A stretch of 64,000 bases of DNA from contig NZ_CP081294.1 of assembly GCF_019711315.1 (NCBI RefSeq), positions 1,426,001 through 1,490,000 on the forward strand, written 5' to 3'. The position numbers and the translations under genes are program-made. The DNA is from Qipengyuania gelatinilytica. GTDB taxonomy: Bacteria > Pseudomonadota > Alphaproteobacteria > Sphingomonadales > Sphingomonadaceae. Positions 17,576 through 27,348 of the stretch are shown here, one piece after another (within the stretch, counting starts at the first letter, position 1; each line of letters opens with the position of its first letter). Below the pieces are notes generated by a model. It worked only from the letters and a program-made list of their open reading frames with translations, made no database searches and was not told the DNA's origin.

Positions 17576-18822
17576 AGCCCCAGCTTCTCCAGCAAGGCAG
17601 CGATTGCATCGCGGTAGGCGTCGGAATTGCGCTGACGGGCCTCGGCGATCGCCGCAAGACGCATCGAATGGAGCAGCTCGCGGTTCGCAATCAGCTTCGC
17701 CATCGCCTCTTCGACGCCTCCTGCATTCGGCCGATCCAGAACGAAGCCGCTATTCGCGCTGGCACCGAGCCCCGCCGCCGCGGTCTGGATAATGGCGAGG
17801 CCCGATGCCATCGCCTCGGGCAACACGATGGCGGAGCCTTCATTGTGGCTCGGAAACACGAGCGCATGGTGTTCGCGCATGATCGCAGGCACTTCGGCGC
17901 GCGGCACTGCTCCGAGTATGTCGACCCGGTCGCGGTATCGCGCAAGGATCGGCTCGGGCAGGCCCAATTGTCCCAGCAGGGTCAGCCGCGCCGAACCCTT
18001 CGGCAGTTTGCCGAAAGCTTCGAGGACGTGCTGGACGCCCTTGCGAGCAGCTACCTGTCCGGCAAACAGGAAGCGTACCGGCTCGGCTTCGGGGACGAAG
18101 GCCGGATCGACATCGCTGCCGAACAGGGCGGCATCGAAACCGTATGGCAGCAGCTCGAGCTTGTCCGCGACGCCTCCGACCGGTGAATAGGCGCGGATCG
18201 TGTCCATCACGAAGGGGCTGCCGCACACGATCCTGTCGGCCGCCGCGAACTCCGCATCGTCCATCGCGATCTTGTCCGCACTCCATGCGGGAGAGCCCTT
18301 GCCCAGCCAGTCACCGTGGGTCGCGGCGATGCGCTCGCGTTCCTCGTTCCAGGAACGGCTGTCGGCCATGGTGCGGTCGAGGATCTTGTAGCAACCGGCT
18401 GCGCGCGGATCGTTGAAAGCTGTCGCGGACGATCCGTCATAGCCCCACAAGACGAAGGGACCCTCGCGACCGGCCATCGCCGCGACCTTCCTCCCGAAAG
18501 TCGCGTTGAGCGCCGCGTCCAGTCGCGTGGCGAGATCACCTGCCCCCAGCCTCGCAGCAATCCTTTCGGGCAATTCGTATCGGGCCATGGCCCTTACCTT
18601 GGCCGGATCGAGGCCCTTGGCCGCAAAGCGCGACAGTTCGGTCTCGAGCGGGGCGGACAAGGCGCTCGGCAAGGCGCGGGCAAGACTGCGCATGCGGCTG
18701 GAGGGATGGTCGAACAGTCCGGTCGCGAGGAAAGCCAGCCTGCCAAGCTGCTGCAGCGCCAGCGCGGTCTGGCGGCTGTGTTGGGTACCGGGATGAAAAA
18801 CCGCGACCTGCATCGCGGCCAA
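17572..18822 (-). CDS. Group 1 glycosyltransferase (GT4 fold)
   Basis: 416 residues; an internal ATG at 18813 (MQVAVFHPG) may be the true start. The C-terminal half has RFLFAGQVAARKGVQHVLEA and the donor-binding HNEGSAIVLPEAMASGLAI, with the first Glu of the EX7E motif clear. The N-terminal half is less conserved and contains VLWGYDGSSATAF. Probably adds a sugar to a surface polysaccharide together with the convergent WcaI-type enzyme and the beta-helix protein encoded 0.5 kb away. The stop overlaps the neighbour's stop region by 4 bases. Confidence 0.86.
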   Translation of the reverse strand: MAAMQVAVFHPGTQHSRQTALALQQLGRLAFLATGLFDHPSSRMRSLARALPSALSAPLETELSRFAAKGLDPAKVRAMARYELPERIAARLGAGDLATRLDAALNATFGRKVAAMAGREGPFVLWGYDGSSATAFNDPRAAGCYKILDRTMADSRSWNEERERIAATHGDWLGKGSPAWSADKIAMDDAEFAAADRIVCGSPFVMDTIRAYSPVGGVADKLELLPYGFDAALFGSDVDPAFVPEAEPVRFLFAGQVAARKGVQHVLEAFGKLPKGSARLTLLGQLGLPEPILARYRDRVDILGAVPRAEVPAIMREHHALVFPSHNEGSAIVLPEAMASGLAIIQTAAAGLGASANSGFVLDRPNAGGVEEAMAKLIANRELLHSMRLAAIAEARQRNSDAYRDAIAALLEKLGL

Positions 18823-18923
18823 GCTCTAGCGGGCTGCGCGCGAAAGCCAAAAAGCATTTTCCTACCGCCCGGCGCGTGATTAACCGGATTGGCTCATCTT
18901 ATCCAAACAAGGAACCGAAAACG

Positions 18924-19355
18924 ATGAGCGATCCCATTCCCCTCCAAACACCGGCCGGCTTTGCAACCGCCTTCGCGCTCGGCCTCGACGATGGATCGGG
19001 CAACCTCGCGCTCGTCTCCGACGCGCGTCCACTGCCGGTAAAGGCGACACCGCCCGCGGCACCTGTGGCGCTCGAGGGAGAGACTACGAGCGATATCCTT
19101 GCCGGACCTTTCGTGCCTTCGGCCCTCTCCACGATCTTCTGCACCCTTTCGGGCGACTGGACCGGCAGCGTCACCGTCAAGCGGTCGACCGACGCTGGTT
19201 CGACGCTCCATCCCCTGACGCTTGCAGGGGGCATGTGGGGCAGTTTTACGGCCAACGCCTGCGAGCCCGTATGGGAGGAAAGCGATGCTGGCGTCACGCT
19301 CTGGCTCGATTGCAAAATCGCTTCGGGCACGCTTGCCTACAGGCTGTCGCAATGA
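18924..19355 (+). CDS. Hypothetical protein, phage-structural style, coupled to the beta-helix protein
   Basis: 143 residues, ATG at 18924 with AGGAA upstream. No signal peptide. The sequence, with DDGSGNLALVSDARPLPVKA near the N terminus and SGDWTGSVTVKRSTDAGSTL in the middle, resembles small beta-sandwich head/tail accessory proteins of phages more than cellular enzymes. It overlaps the following gene by 4 bases (ATGA), so the two are made together. I do not recognise a family. Confidence 0.65.
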   Translation: MSDPIPLQTPAGFATAFALGLDDGSGNLALVSDARPLPVKATPPAAPVALEGETTSDILAGPFVPSALSTIFCTLSGDWTGSVTVKRSTDAGSTLHPLTLAGGMWGSFTANACEPVWEESDAGVTLWLDCKIASGTLAYRLSQ

Positions 19356-21304
19356 GCGCGCTCACGCTCCCCGCACTGGGGCTCGCCGCTCGCACTGCGC
19401 AGGCGCTGCCTACGCTGTTCACCGACCTCGCTTCGCGCACTCCGCCAGCCGAGGTCGTCCAGATCGACACCACCGGCCATTCGGTCCCCGGCAAGGGTGC
19501 CGCGCGCTACATCTGCGACGCTCTGTGCGACGAGGCATTGCTCGCCGCCCACCCCCGCTTCGTGACCAGGACCGCCAACAACAGGATCTTCCGCCTGCTG
19601 CCCGACCGCAGTTCGCTCGCCGTCGAGCAGGGCGGTGCAGCCGGTGGCGGAACGGTGAACGACCAGCCCGCGATCCAGGCTGCGATCGATTACGCGCATG
19701 CAATCGAGGCGGCAGAGGTCCGCTTCGAAGCATCGTCATACCGCCTCGATTGCCCGCCCCGCCTGTCGCCGGCCGAGGACAAGCGTGCCGAAGACGGACA
19801 TCCACTCGTCGTACGCCGCTCCATCGCCCTGAGGGGCCATGATGCGCAGCGGACCGTGCTCGATTTCCGCGCGCTCGATGGCGAAGACCCGGAGAGCGAA
19901 TACCAGCTGGTCCCGACATCGGACAGCGATCCTGCGCTCGCCGTCTGGCGTGGCGGCGGCCTCTACCTTCAGGGCGATATTGCCAATCCGGGGCCGGGCC
20001 AGCGGACCATCGGGCGGCTGGAAATCGATCGTCTCGTATTCAGGGGCAACCGGCAGCATACCGGAGCCTATGAGTGGCCCGCCGACGCGCAGACGGGCGA
20101 TGGCTGGGACATCACCGACAAGGCGCTGTGGGTGCAGGACTGCTTCGTCGGCGAGATCATCTGCCGCGACACCGACATGGTGGGCTGGAAGGGCGAGATA
20201 CTCTTCACCGCGGGCGAGGCCGATGCTGTCGAACGGATCGAGCTGCAAAACTGCCGCTTTGCCACGAGCAATGGCAGCGCGCTCAATCCGGGTGTCGATG
20301 CGGAAATCCTCGCAATCGACAGCAGCTTTGGCGACTGCTTCCAGGCGCAGGAGGACGTGGCGAAAAGCCGCGCCGTCTACCGCAATTGCACCTGGCACGA
20401 TTGCGATGCGATGGGCCTTGGCAGCGGATCGACAAATGGCGTCCTTTACGCACAGGCCTATCCCACGCGGGACGAGACCGGTGCACCGCCGATGACGCTG
20501 CTCGAGAATTGCGAATTTCGCGATATCCGTTCGCTGCGCTTCGCCAGCTGGGTTCGCGGGAGCATCCGGACGGTGGATTGCAGCATCTCCCTGAATGGCG
20601 GCGAGGCACTTGCGCTGCGCGATACCGATCTGACAATCGAATCGTGGCTGGACCGCAAGACGGGCATCCATGCGCTCGAATTCTACGGAGTAGACACGCT
20701 GACCGAGCCGATGCCGGGCGCGCCCGTGGGGATCTACAAGCTGCCGCCGTCCCATGTGCGCATCAGGCTTTCGCACCATCGCACCCGGCATGCCGCCGAA
20801 CAGGGCAACCAGTGGCTCGGCTGTTTCTGGACCGGATACCTCGACCGTTCGTGCGAGCTGCACATCTCAGGCGAAACGGCAGGTGGCGGTGTCCCGAACG
20901 GCGGCGCAACCCCGATATCGATGCCGCGCATCCATTATGCGGCTGCCGAACCGACCAGCAATTTCTGGGCGCGCGGCTGGTACAAGCTGCCCCAGATCAC
21001 CGGGTCGGGCGAGATATTGCCATGTGCGCCGCGCATGACGGTGGAGATGGCCAGCGGGATTATCGCCGACATGACGCTTGCACGAACGCCGATTGGCGGG
21101 GCCGATCACGGCTATGTCGACGGCCAGCGCATCCGCCTCGTGAAGGAGGGTGCGACGGGTGCGATCCGTTTCACCAAGGGCGCCTCCAACTCCTTCGGCG
21201 TGCGCGAGACGCGGGTGCTGGACAATCCCTATGACTGGATCGAGTTCAGCTACAACCGCGACTGGCAGAGGTGGGAAGAGGAAGCCTTCTTCTCCGACGC
21301 CTGA
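19352..21304 (+). CDS. Right-handed parallel beta-helix protein (pectate-lyase/tailspike-like)
   Basis: 650 residues. After an N-terminal region comes a pectate-lyase-3-like block, [20 protein letters not shown] then [11 protein letters not shown], which starts tailspike and pectate-lyase beta-helices. Repeated short strands follow, such as [33 protein letters not shown] and [13 protein letters not shown], spaced as helix rungs (about 250-400). There is no ordinary signal peptide, so export would need another route. The context of glycosyltransferases suggests binding or cleavage of a polysaccharide. A prophage-remnant tailspike is an alternative. Start chosen at the ATG overlapping the previous stop. 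Confidence 0.72.
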   Translation: MSALTLPALGLAARTAQALPTLFTDLASRTPPAEVVQIDTTGHSVPGKGAARYICDALCDEALLAAHPRFVTRTANNRIFRLLPDRSSLAVEQGGAAGGGTVNDQPAIQAAIDYAHAIEAAEVRFEASSYRLDCPPRLSPAEDKRAEDGHPLVVRRSIALRGHDAQRTVLDFRALDGEDPESEYQLVPTSDSDPALAVWRGGGLYLQGDIANPGPGQRTIGRLEIDRLVFRGNRQHTGAYEWPADAQTGDGWDITDKALWVQDCFVGEIICRDTDMVGWKGEILFTAGEADAVERIELQNCRFATSNGSALNPGVDAEILAIDSSFGDCFQAQEDVAKSRAVYRNCTWHDCDAMGLGSGSTNGVLYAQAYPTRDETGAPPMTLLENCEFRDIRSLRFASWVRGSIRTVDCSISLNGGEALALRDTDLTIESWLDRKTGIHALEFYGVDTLTEPMPGAPVGIYKLPPSHVRIRLSHHRTRHAAEQGNQWLGCFWTGYLDRSCELHISGETAGGGVPNGGATPISMPRIHYAAAEPTSNFWARGWYKLPQITGSGEILPCAPRMTVEMASGIIADMTLARTPIGGADHGYVDGQRIRLVKEGATGAIRFTKGASNSFGVRETRVLDNPYDWIEFSYNRDWQRWEEEAFFSDA

Positions 21305-21321
21305 CCTTCGCAATAGCAGAT

Positions 21322-21345
21322 GGGAGGGGATTAATTTACCCTCCC
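21322..21345. terminator. Hairpin after the beta-helix gene
   Basis: A 7-bp perfect inverted repeat, GGGAGGG (21322-21328) and CCCTCCC (21339-21345), with a 10-base AT-rich loop, begins 17 bases after the beta-helix stop and before dcd. There is no T-tract, so it is only a possible terminator or RNA stabiliser. Confidence 0.4.
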
Positions 21346-21383
21346 GCTTGCCGATGGGCCGCCCATGCGGAATCTATCCCGCC

Positions 21384-21938
21384 ATGGCGATTCTCTCCGA
21401 CAAATGGATCCGCGAGGCGGCAACGACCCGCGGCATGATCGAACCCTTCACCGAGGCCCAGCGCCGCGAAGGGAACATCAGCTACGGCCTTTCGAGCTTC
21501 GGTTACGACGCGCGTGTGGCGGACGAGTTCAAGATCTTCACCAATATCGACAACGCCATCGTCGATCCGAAGGATTTTGCCGCCACCAGTTTCGTCGACC
21601 GCCAGACCGATGTCTGCGTGATCCCGCCCAACAGCTTCGCGCTCGCGCGGACGGTCGAATATTTCCGTATTCCCGACGACGTACTGGTCATCTGCCTCGG
21701 CAAAAGCACTTATGCGCGCTGCGGCATTATCGTGAACGTCACCCCGCTCGAACCGGGCTGGGAAGGCCATGTGACGCTGGAGTTTTCGAACACCACGCCG
21801 CTGCCCGCCAAGATCTACGCCAACGAGGGCGCCTGCCAGTTCCTGTTCCTGAAAGGGAACGAGCGGCCCGAAGTGACCTATGCCGACCGGGCGGGCAAAT
21901 ACATGGGCCAGCGCGGCGTTACCCTGCCCCGGCTCTGA
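21384..21938 (+). CDS. dcd: dCTP deaminase
   Basis: Deaminates dCTP to dUTP, feeding dTMP synthesis. 184 residues, the usual length. Family signatures are complete: [17 protein letters not shown] near the N terminus, [13 protein letters not shown], the active-site loop [20 protein letters not shown], and [11 protein letters not shown] with a C-terminal [14 protein letters not shown] that closes over the nucleotide. It stands alone between unrelated genes. Confidence 0.95.
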   Translation: MAILSDKWIREAATTRGMIEPFTEAQRREGNISYGLSSFGYDARVADEFKIFTNIDNAIVDPKDFAATSFVDRQTDVCVIPPNSFALARTVEYFRIPDDVLVICLGKSTYARCGIIVNVTPLEPGWEGHVTLEFSNTTPLPAKIYANEGACQFLFLKGNERPEVTYADRAGKYMGQRGVTLPRL

Positions 21939-22021
21939 GCGCAGTCCGGCGCTGACCCTGCGTCTTTGACTCTTCGCGCGGGCCAGCGCACATCTTTCCG
22001 CACACAGTGGAGAGATGAGAC

Positions 22022-23197
22022 ATGGCTGATAGGGAATTCGACATCATCGTCTATGGCGCGACCGGCTATACCGGACGCCTCGTCGCCGAGCATTTCGTGC
22101 GCGAGTACGGCAACGCGGCAGACGGCCCCAAATGGGCGATGGCAGGCCGCAGCGAGGACAAACTGACCGCTGTGCGCGACGAGATCGGGGCACCGGGTAC
22201 GACGCCGATGATCGTGGCCGACGCGTCCGACCCTGCCAGTCTCGAAGCCATGTGCAAGCGCACCAGGGTCGTCCTCACGACCGTCGGACCCTACCAGCTT
22301 TATGGCGACGCGCTGGTCGAAGCCTGCGTGAAGACCGGCACCGACTATGCCGACCTGTGCGGCGAGCCCGCGTGGATGGCCGAGAAGATCGCACAGCACC
22401 ACGAGGCGGCAAAGAAGAGCGGAGCGCGCATCTGTTTCTCATCCGGTTTCGATTCCATCCCCTTCGATCTCGGCGTCCTGATGCTCCAGAAGGAAGCCAA
22501 GGCTCGCGAAGGCTCGCCCGCACCGCGTGTGAAGGGCCGTGTCCGCGCCATGCAGGGCACGTTCTCAGGCGGTACGGCCGCCAGCCTCGGCGCGACGATG
22601 AAGGCGGCGATGAAGAACCCCAAGATCATCGGCCAGCTGCGCGATCCCTTCGCGCTGACGCCTGGCTTCGAAGGCCCGGACCAGCCTTCGGGCATGGTCC
22701 CCCACTATGAAGATGAACTGGGCAAATGGGCCGCGCCTTTCGTCATGGCCCCGATCAACACCAAGAACGTGCACCGCACGAACTTCCTGCTCGGCCACCC
22801 TTATGGCGAGGACTTCCGCTATGACGAGATGGTGCTGACCAGCCCCGGCGATGCCGGCAAGGCTGCCGCCAATGCCATGGTCGAGATGATGAAGAACCCG
22901 TTCGGCGCCAAACCGCCCAAGCCGGGTGAAGGCCCGACCAGGGAAGAGCGCGAGAACGGCTTCTACGACGTCCTGTTCACCGGCGAATGGCCCGACGGGA
23001 AGACCATCAGATACGGCGTAAAGGGCAAGTTCGATCCGGGCTACGGCTCGACCAGCCGCATGCTCGGCGAAACCGGCATGGCGCTGCTCGAAAGCGATGC
23101 CGAAGGCGGCGTGGGCACACCCGGATCCTTCCTCGGCGAAGCCTTGGTGGAGCGGCTTCGCAGCCGCGCCCACCTCAGCTTCGAAGTCGAGGAATAG
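22022..23197 (+). CDS. Saccharopine dehydrogenase-like / trans-acting enoyl reductase family protein
   Basis: 391 residues. N-terminal Rossmann motif DIIVYGATGYTGRLVAEHF binds NAD(P). The following region, ARICFSSGFDSIPFDLGVLM and MQGTFSGGTAASL, is typical of saccharopine dehydrogenase-like oxidoreductases such as the mycobacterial trans-acting enoyl reductase. In actinobacteria the family acts in lipid synthesis; the substrate here is unknown. ATG at 22022. It converges on the TonB-dependent receptor gene with a 7-base gap. Confidence 0.85.
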   Translation: MADREFDIIVYGATGYTGRLVAEHFVREYGNAADGPKWAMAGRSEDKLTAVRDEIGAPGTTPMIVADASDPASLEAMCKRTRVVLTTVGPYQLYGDALVEACVKTGTDYADLCGEPAWMAEKIAQHHEAAKKSGARICFSSGFDSIPFDLGVLMLQKEAKAREGSPAPRVKGRVRAMQGTFSGGTAASLGATMKAAMKNPKIIGQLRDPFALTPGFEGPDQPSGMVPHYEDELGKWAAPFVMAPINTKNVHRTNFLLGHPYGEDFRYDEMVLTSPGDAGKAAANAMVEMMKNPFGAKPPKPGEGPTREERENGFYDVLFTGEWPDGKTIRYGVKGKFDPGYGSTSRMLGETGMALLESDAEGGVGTPGSFLGEALVERLRSRAHLSFEVEE

Positions 23198-23204
23198 ACC
23201 GCTC

Positions 23205-25412
23205 CTAGATGCTCATCCGTACTGCCAGGCTGACGTTGCGGCCGGGCAGGGGGACGAAATCCTTGGTAAAGCTCGAAGCACGGCGGGCGGTCTGGTCGAG
23301 CAGGTTTTCGGCCTTGAGAATGACCGTGACTGCCGGATCGCCGCGAAGCGGGCGCCAGGTGGCGCTTGCGTTCAGGAGCGTGTAGCCGTCGGTCTCGGTC
23401 TCGAAGGGAGCGACATCGCGCTGCGCATCGAACCATTCGACTTCCCCGCGCAGGCTGAACTCGCCCGCATCGGCTTCGAGCGCGCCGAGAAGACCGAGCG
23501 GCGGAATGCGCGGCACATATGTCCCGTCATTTAGCTTGGCATCGATATATTCGGCGCGGAAATCGGCGCGCAGGTCGAGATTGTCACCTTCGTAGAAATT
23601 CCAGACGACCTCGCCCTCGACGCCCGAATAGGTCGCATCCTGCTGGAGATAGAGGAAGACGGGAAGCTCGTCTTCCTCTTCGCCATTGGCACTGAGATAG
23701 ATGTAATCGTCGAACCAGTTCCGATAGGCAGCGAGCGAGAACTCGAAGTCGCCCGCGATGCCGCGCGCGAAGATTTCAGCGCCCCATGCGCGCTCCATCG
23801 TCAGGTCGACGTCGCCGATCTCGAACTGCTGGGTCGCGATGTGCGGGCCTTCGGAGAAAAGCTCTTCGGCACTGGGAGCGCGCGACACGCGCGACAGGTT
23901 CACACCCAGGCGGATGCTATCGTCAGCCTGCCATGCAAGGCCTAGCGCGCCTGAAAAGCCGTCGAACGCGCGCTCGACACCCAGCTGAGTGGAATCGACA
24001 TCGGTGGTCTCGTAGCGCAGCGCACCTTCGAGCTGCAGCGGACCGTCGCCATATTCCTGCAGCGCGAACAAGGACAGCTGCTCGGTGCGGTTGGGTGCCA
24101 CATAGGCCTCTGCACCCTGGGCGAAGAAATCACGGAAATAATACTGCACGCCGACCGATCCGCGCAGGTCGGCGACGGGATCCTGGACCAGTTCGGCGCG
24201 GGCTTCGACGCCCTGGACGTCGAAAGTGGTTCCGACCTCGTCGCCTTCGAACTCGGTATGCGTGTAGTCGGAATAGCCGGTGCGGATTTTCAGGCGTTCG
24301 AAGAAACCGTCGCCCAGCTCGATATCGCCGCGCAGGTCAGCGCGATACTGGCGCAAGCCGATGCTGACGGTTTCGGGGCCTTCTTCTTCCCCGACATCCA
24401 TGCCGCCCTCTTCCTCGTGGTGCCCTGCACCGGGGCGGATCGGGACACCGTAGAGGGTGTCGTAGACCCCGACCGAGAAACCGAGGCTCGAATCGCCGCG
24501 GAAGAATGCAAGACCGCCGTTCGCGGTCCAGGTTTCGGTGCCGCTGTTGAACAGCGTTCCCCTGGCATTGGCTGCCTCGCGCAGCTCTTCGGCTTCTTCG
24601 AATTCGCCTGCGTCCTCTTCCTCGGCCGCTTCCTCGAGGAGTTCGGCGCGCAGGCCGTCGGCAAGCACGAAGCCGGGAACCTGGACGTCGTCGGTTTTGC
24701 GATAGGATCCGTCGGCGTGGAATACGAAACCGTCGCCGACCGGGATGTCGAAGGAGGCACCGCCTTCGCGAAGGTCGGCCACCGTGTCGACACGTACCAA
24801 CGCATCGATATGTACCGGCTCGGTCGGAATGCGGCGCGGGATGCGCTTGTCGATTACATTGACGGCGCCGCCGATCGCCTGGCTGCCGTAAAGGAGCACC
24901 GCCGGTCCGCGCAGGACCTCGATGCTCTCGGCGGTCAGGGGATCGATCGATACGGCGTGATCGGCCGAAGTGTTCGACACGTCGATCGCGCCGATCCCGT
25001 CAACGAGGACCTTCACGCGCTCGCCGGAAAAGCCGCGCAGGATCGGTCGTGATGCGCCCGGCGCAAAGCCGGTTGCGGTTACGCCGGGAAGCGAAGCGAG
25101 GACTTCACCGATCTGGCCATTCATGTTTTCGTCGAGATCGTCGCCTGCAACCACGCTGGCACCTGCGAGAATGTCGAACTGGCGCAGGCCTTCCGCGCTG
25201 ACGATGATCGTGCCGTCCGCGTCGATACGGCGGTTATGGAAATCGTCCTCGCCCGTTTCCTCGACCACGATGGTCTCGGATGCAGTCGGACTGCCCTGCT
25301 GCTCTTCCTCGGCGGACTGATCTTGCGCCATCGTCGGCGCCGCAGTTGCCACTGCGATGATGGAAAGCGAAGCAGCCAGGCTGCGGCGAAGCGATGCGGT
25401 CTGATACAACAT
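23205..25412 (-). CDS. TonB-dependent outer-membrane receptor, possibly ZnuD-like (zinc)
   Basis: 735 residues from the ATG at 25412; an upstream in-frame extension lacks signal-peptide character. Signal peptide MLYQTASLRRSLAASLSIIA, cleaved after MAQ. Plug domain about 70-190 with ASLPGVTATGFAPGASRPIL and VLRGPAVLLYGSQAIGGAVN; the rest is a 22-strand-type barrel. A strongly acidic segment (about 255-280) and a loop GHHEEEGGMDVGEEEGPE suggest metal binding, as in zinc receptors of the ZnuD type. That substrate is inference. No convincing Zur box was seen upstream. Confidence 0.85.
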   Translation of the reverse strand: MLYQTASLRRSLAASLSIIAVATAAPTMAQDQSAEEEQQGSPTASETIVVEETGEDDFHNRRIDADGTIIVSAEGLRQFDILAGASVVAGDDLDENMNGQIGEVLASLPGVTATGFAPGASRPILRGFSGERVKVLVDGIGAIDVSNTSADHAVSIDPLTAESIEVLRGPAVLLYGSQAIGGAVNVIDKRIPRRIPTEPVHIDALVRVDTVADLREGGASFDIPVGDGFVFHADGSYRKTDDVQVPGFVLADGLRAELLEEAAEEEDAGEFEEAEELREAANARGTLFNSGTETWTANGGLAFFRGDSSLGFSVGVYDTLYGVPIRPGAGHHEEEGGMDVGEEEGPETVSIGLRQYRADLRGDIELGDGFFERLKIRTGYSDYTHTEFEGDEVGTTFDVQGVEARAELVQDPVADLRGSVGVQYYFRDFFAQGAEAYVAPNRTEQLSLFALQEYGDGPLQLEGALRYETTDVDSTQLGVERAFDGFSGALGLAWQADDSIRLGVNLSRVSRAPSAEELFSEGPHIATQQFEIGDVDLTMERAWGAEIFARGIAGDFEFSLAAYRNWFDDYIYLSANGEEEDELPVFLYLQQDATYSGVEGEVVWNFYEGDNLDLRADFRAEYIDAKLNDGTYVPRIPPLGLLGALEADAGEFSLRGEVEWFDAQRDVAPFETETDGYTLLNASATWRPLRGDPAVTVILKAENLLDQTARRASSFTKDFVPLPGRNVSLAVRMSI

Positions 25413-25537
25413 ATCGCGACCTATTAGTGTCGCATTGCCCGACTGCAACCGGATTCGCGATAAAATGCATATGCGCACGACGAACGACAGCGAGGCCTGA
25501 GGGCCTGCTGCGTCTGATTCACGTCGTCTTGGAAAAA

Positions 25538-25612
25538 TGGAGCGGGCGAGGCGATTCGAACGCCCGACCCCAACCTTGGCAAGGTTGTGCTCTACCCCTG
25601 AGCTACGCCCGC
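25538..25612 (-). tRNA. tRNA-Gly (GCC)
   Basis: Complete cloverleaf on the minus strand. The acceptor stem pairs GCGGGCG (25612-25606) with CGCCCGC (25548-25542). The anticodon loop contains GCC, the T loop has GTTCGAATC, and the encoded 3' end is TCCA. 75 bases including CCA. It lies between the receptor gene's promoter side and the thioredoxin-TPR gene. Confidence 0.97.
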
Positions 25613-25796
25613 TCACTGGCGCTCTACCGGGCGTGGCCCGGTGGGGAGGCGCGCAACTAGCAACGGCTTATGAGTCTCGCAAGCGAAAAAATGCACTTTT
25701 TTGACCCGCGCCGATCGAGCGCCTACGCCCCTTCACATTCGCGAGCCGGGACCCACATGGGGACCCGACGTTTTATTTATTGAAAGGCGGAATTAC

Positions 25797-26729
25797 GTGG
25801 CAAGCATGGGGCTGAGCATCGACGAGCAAAAGGCGGTCGAGAAATTCAAGGCAGAGGTCGTCGAACCGTCGATGACCAAGCTGGTCATTCTCGATTTTTA
25901 TGCCGACTGGTGCGGGCCGTGCAAGGCGATCGCCCCGATGCTGGAAAAGGTCGCGGGCGAATATGCCGACAAGGGCGTGGTGCTGGTGAAGGTCGATGTC
26001 GACCAGGAAAAGTTCATCGCCGCGCAGTTCCAGGTCCAGTCGATCCCCACGATCTACGCCATGTTCCAGGGTCAGCCGGTGGCCGACCTGACGCAGGCCC
26101 GCAGCGAATCGCAGCTGAAGGAAGTGCTCGACCAGATCCTGGCGCAGCTTCCGATCCAGGGCGGGGATGCCGACGGCGCCGAAGCGCAGATGGTCCAGCA
26201 GGTGGAACAATATGTCGCCATGGGCGAACAGATGCTGACCGAAGGCGACCCTGCACGCGCTGCCGGTGTCTTCGCGCAGGTTACCGAGATGGCGCCTGAC
26301 AATGTCGCAGCCCATGCCGGCCTGATCCGCGCGCTGACGCAGGCCGACCAGATCGAGGAAGCCAGGGGCGTGCTCGCCGCCGTCGAAGCCAATCCCGCCC
26401 TTGCCAGCGATCCGCAGATCGAGAACGCCAAGGCCGCGCTCGAGCTTGCCGGCAACAAGGTCGACGACGGCGAGCTGGCGGCCCTGCGCGAAAAGGCGCA
26501 GGCCGATCCCGCCGATATGGATGCGCGCCTCGCCTATGCCGAGGCAGCCTTCGCCGCCGGTGACCGCGATGCGGCAGCCGACGAGCTGCTCGCCATGTTC
26601 GAGGCCGACCGCGAATGGAACGAGGGTGCGGCCAAGGCCAAGCTGCTCGATATCTTCAGCGCCGTCGGTCTCGAAGATCCGTGGGTGGTGGCCACCCGCC
26701 GCCGCCTTTCGAAGCTGTTGTTCGGTTAG
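25797..26729 (+). CDS. Thioredoxin-TPR protein (CnoX/YbbN-like)
   Basis: 310 residues from a GTG with AAAGGCGG about 8 bases upstream; an ATG at 25806 is the alternative. Thioredoxin domain about 10-120 with the active site YADWCGPCKAIAP intact, so it should be redox-active. A C-terminal helical TPR region (about 150-310) has repeats such as PDNVAAHAGLIRALTQADQ and PADMDARLAYAEAAFAAGD. CnoX proteins protect substrates for GroEL under oxidative stress. The next gene begins 7 bases downstream, so they form an operon. Confidence 0.9.
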   Translation: MASMGLSIDEQKAVEKFKAEVVEPSMTKLVILDFYADWCGPCKAIAPMLEKVAGEYADKGVVLVKVDVDQEKFIAAQFQVQSIPTIYAMFQGQPVADLTQARSESQLKEVLDQILAQLPIQGGDADGAEAQMVQQVEQYVAMGEQMLTEGDPARAAGVFAQVTEMAPDNVAAHAGLIRALTQADQIEEARGVLAAVEANPALASDPQIENAKAALELAGNKVDDGELAALREKAQADPADMDARLAYAEAAFAAGDRDAAADELLAMFEADREWNEGAAKAKLLDIFSAVGLEDPWVVATRRRLSKLLFG

Positions 26730-26736
26730 AAGCGAT

Positions 26737-27348
26737 TTGACACGACGCCTCTCCATCTTCCCCCTGCCCGGCGCGATCCTGTTCCCGGGCCTGCAGCTGC
26801 CGTTGCATATTTTCGAGCCGCGTTATCGCGAGCTCGTCGGCAGCGCGCTGGCCAAGGACAGGCTGATCGGGATGATCCAGCCGCAGCGCAGCTCGGACGG
26901 CGCGCCGCTATACGAGATCGGGTGCATCGGCCGCATCGGCGATGTCGAAGCACTGGAGGACGGGCGCTATAATATCGTGCTGGAAGGCGAAGCGCGCTTC
27001 CGTGTCCTGCGCGAACTCGACGTCACCACCGCCTTCCGGCAGGTCGAGGCCGAGCTGATCGAAGAGCCGGAGAACGAAGTGCTCGCCAGCGTGGAGCGTG
27101 CCGGATTCGAATTCGAGGCCAAGCGCTTTGCCGCCATGCAGGGCTATTCGGTGGACTGGGATTCGGTCGAGCGGCTGGACGATGAAACGCTGATCAACGG
27201 AGTGGCCCAGATCGCCCCCTTCGACAGCGCCGCCAAGCAGGCACTGCTCGAGGCTGCCACCCTATCGGAACGCTGCGAGCTAATGATCCAGCTGATGCAG
27301 TTCTTCGCCTTGCGCGACGACGACGACGAGATCGTGACCCTCCAGTGA
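26737..27348 (+). CDS. Stand-alone Lon N-terminal (substrate-binding) domain protein
   Basis: 203 residues. The sequence LSIFPLPGAILFPGLQLPLH, then IFEPRYRELV, is the conserved start of the Lon N-terminal domain; no ATPase or protease part follows. The domain binds unfolded protein in Lon, but what the free form does is not established. The likely start is TTG at 26737 with only a weak ribosome site, 7 bases after the thioredoxin-TPR gene, which suggests translational coupling. It overlaps the next gene by 4 bases. Confidence 0.87.
   Translation: MTRRLSIFPLPGAILFPGLQLPLHIFEPRYRELVGSALAKDRLIGMIQPQRSSDGAPLYEIGCIGRIGDVEALEDGRYNIVLEGEARFRVLRELDVTTAFRQVEAELIEEPENEVLASVERAGFEFEAKRFAAMQGYSVDWDSVERLDDETLINGVAQIAPFDSAAKQALLEAATLSERCELMIQLMQFFALRDDDDEIVTLQ

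Noticed and set aside
25413..25500. Possible Zur box upstream of the TonB-dependent receptor
   Set aside because: The AT-rich bits (for example around ATGCATATGC) do not form the expected dyad with TGTTATA-type arms.
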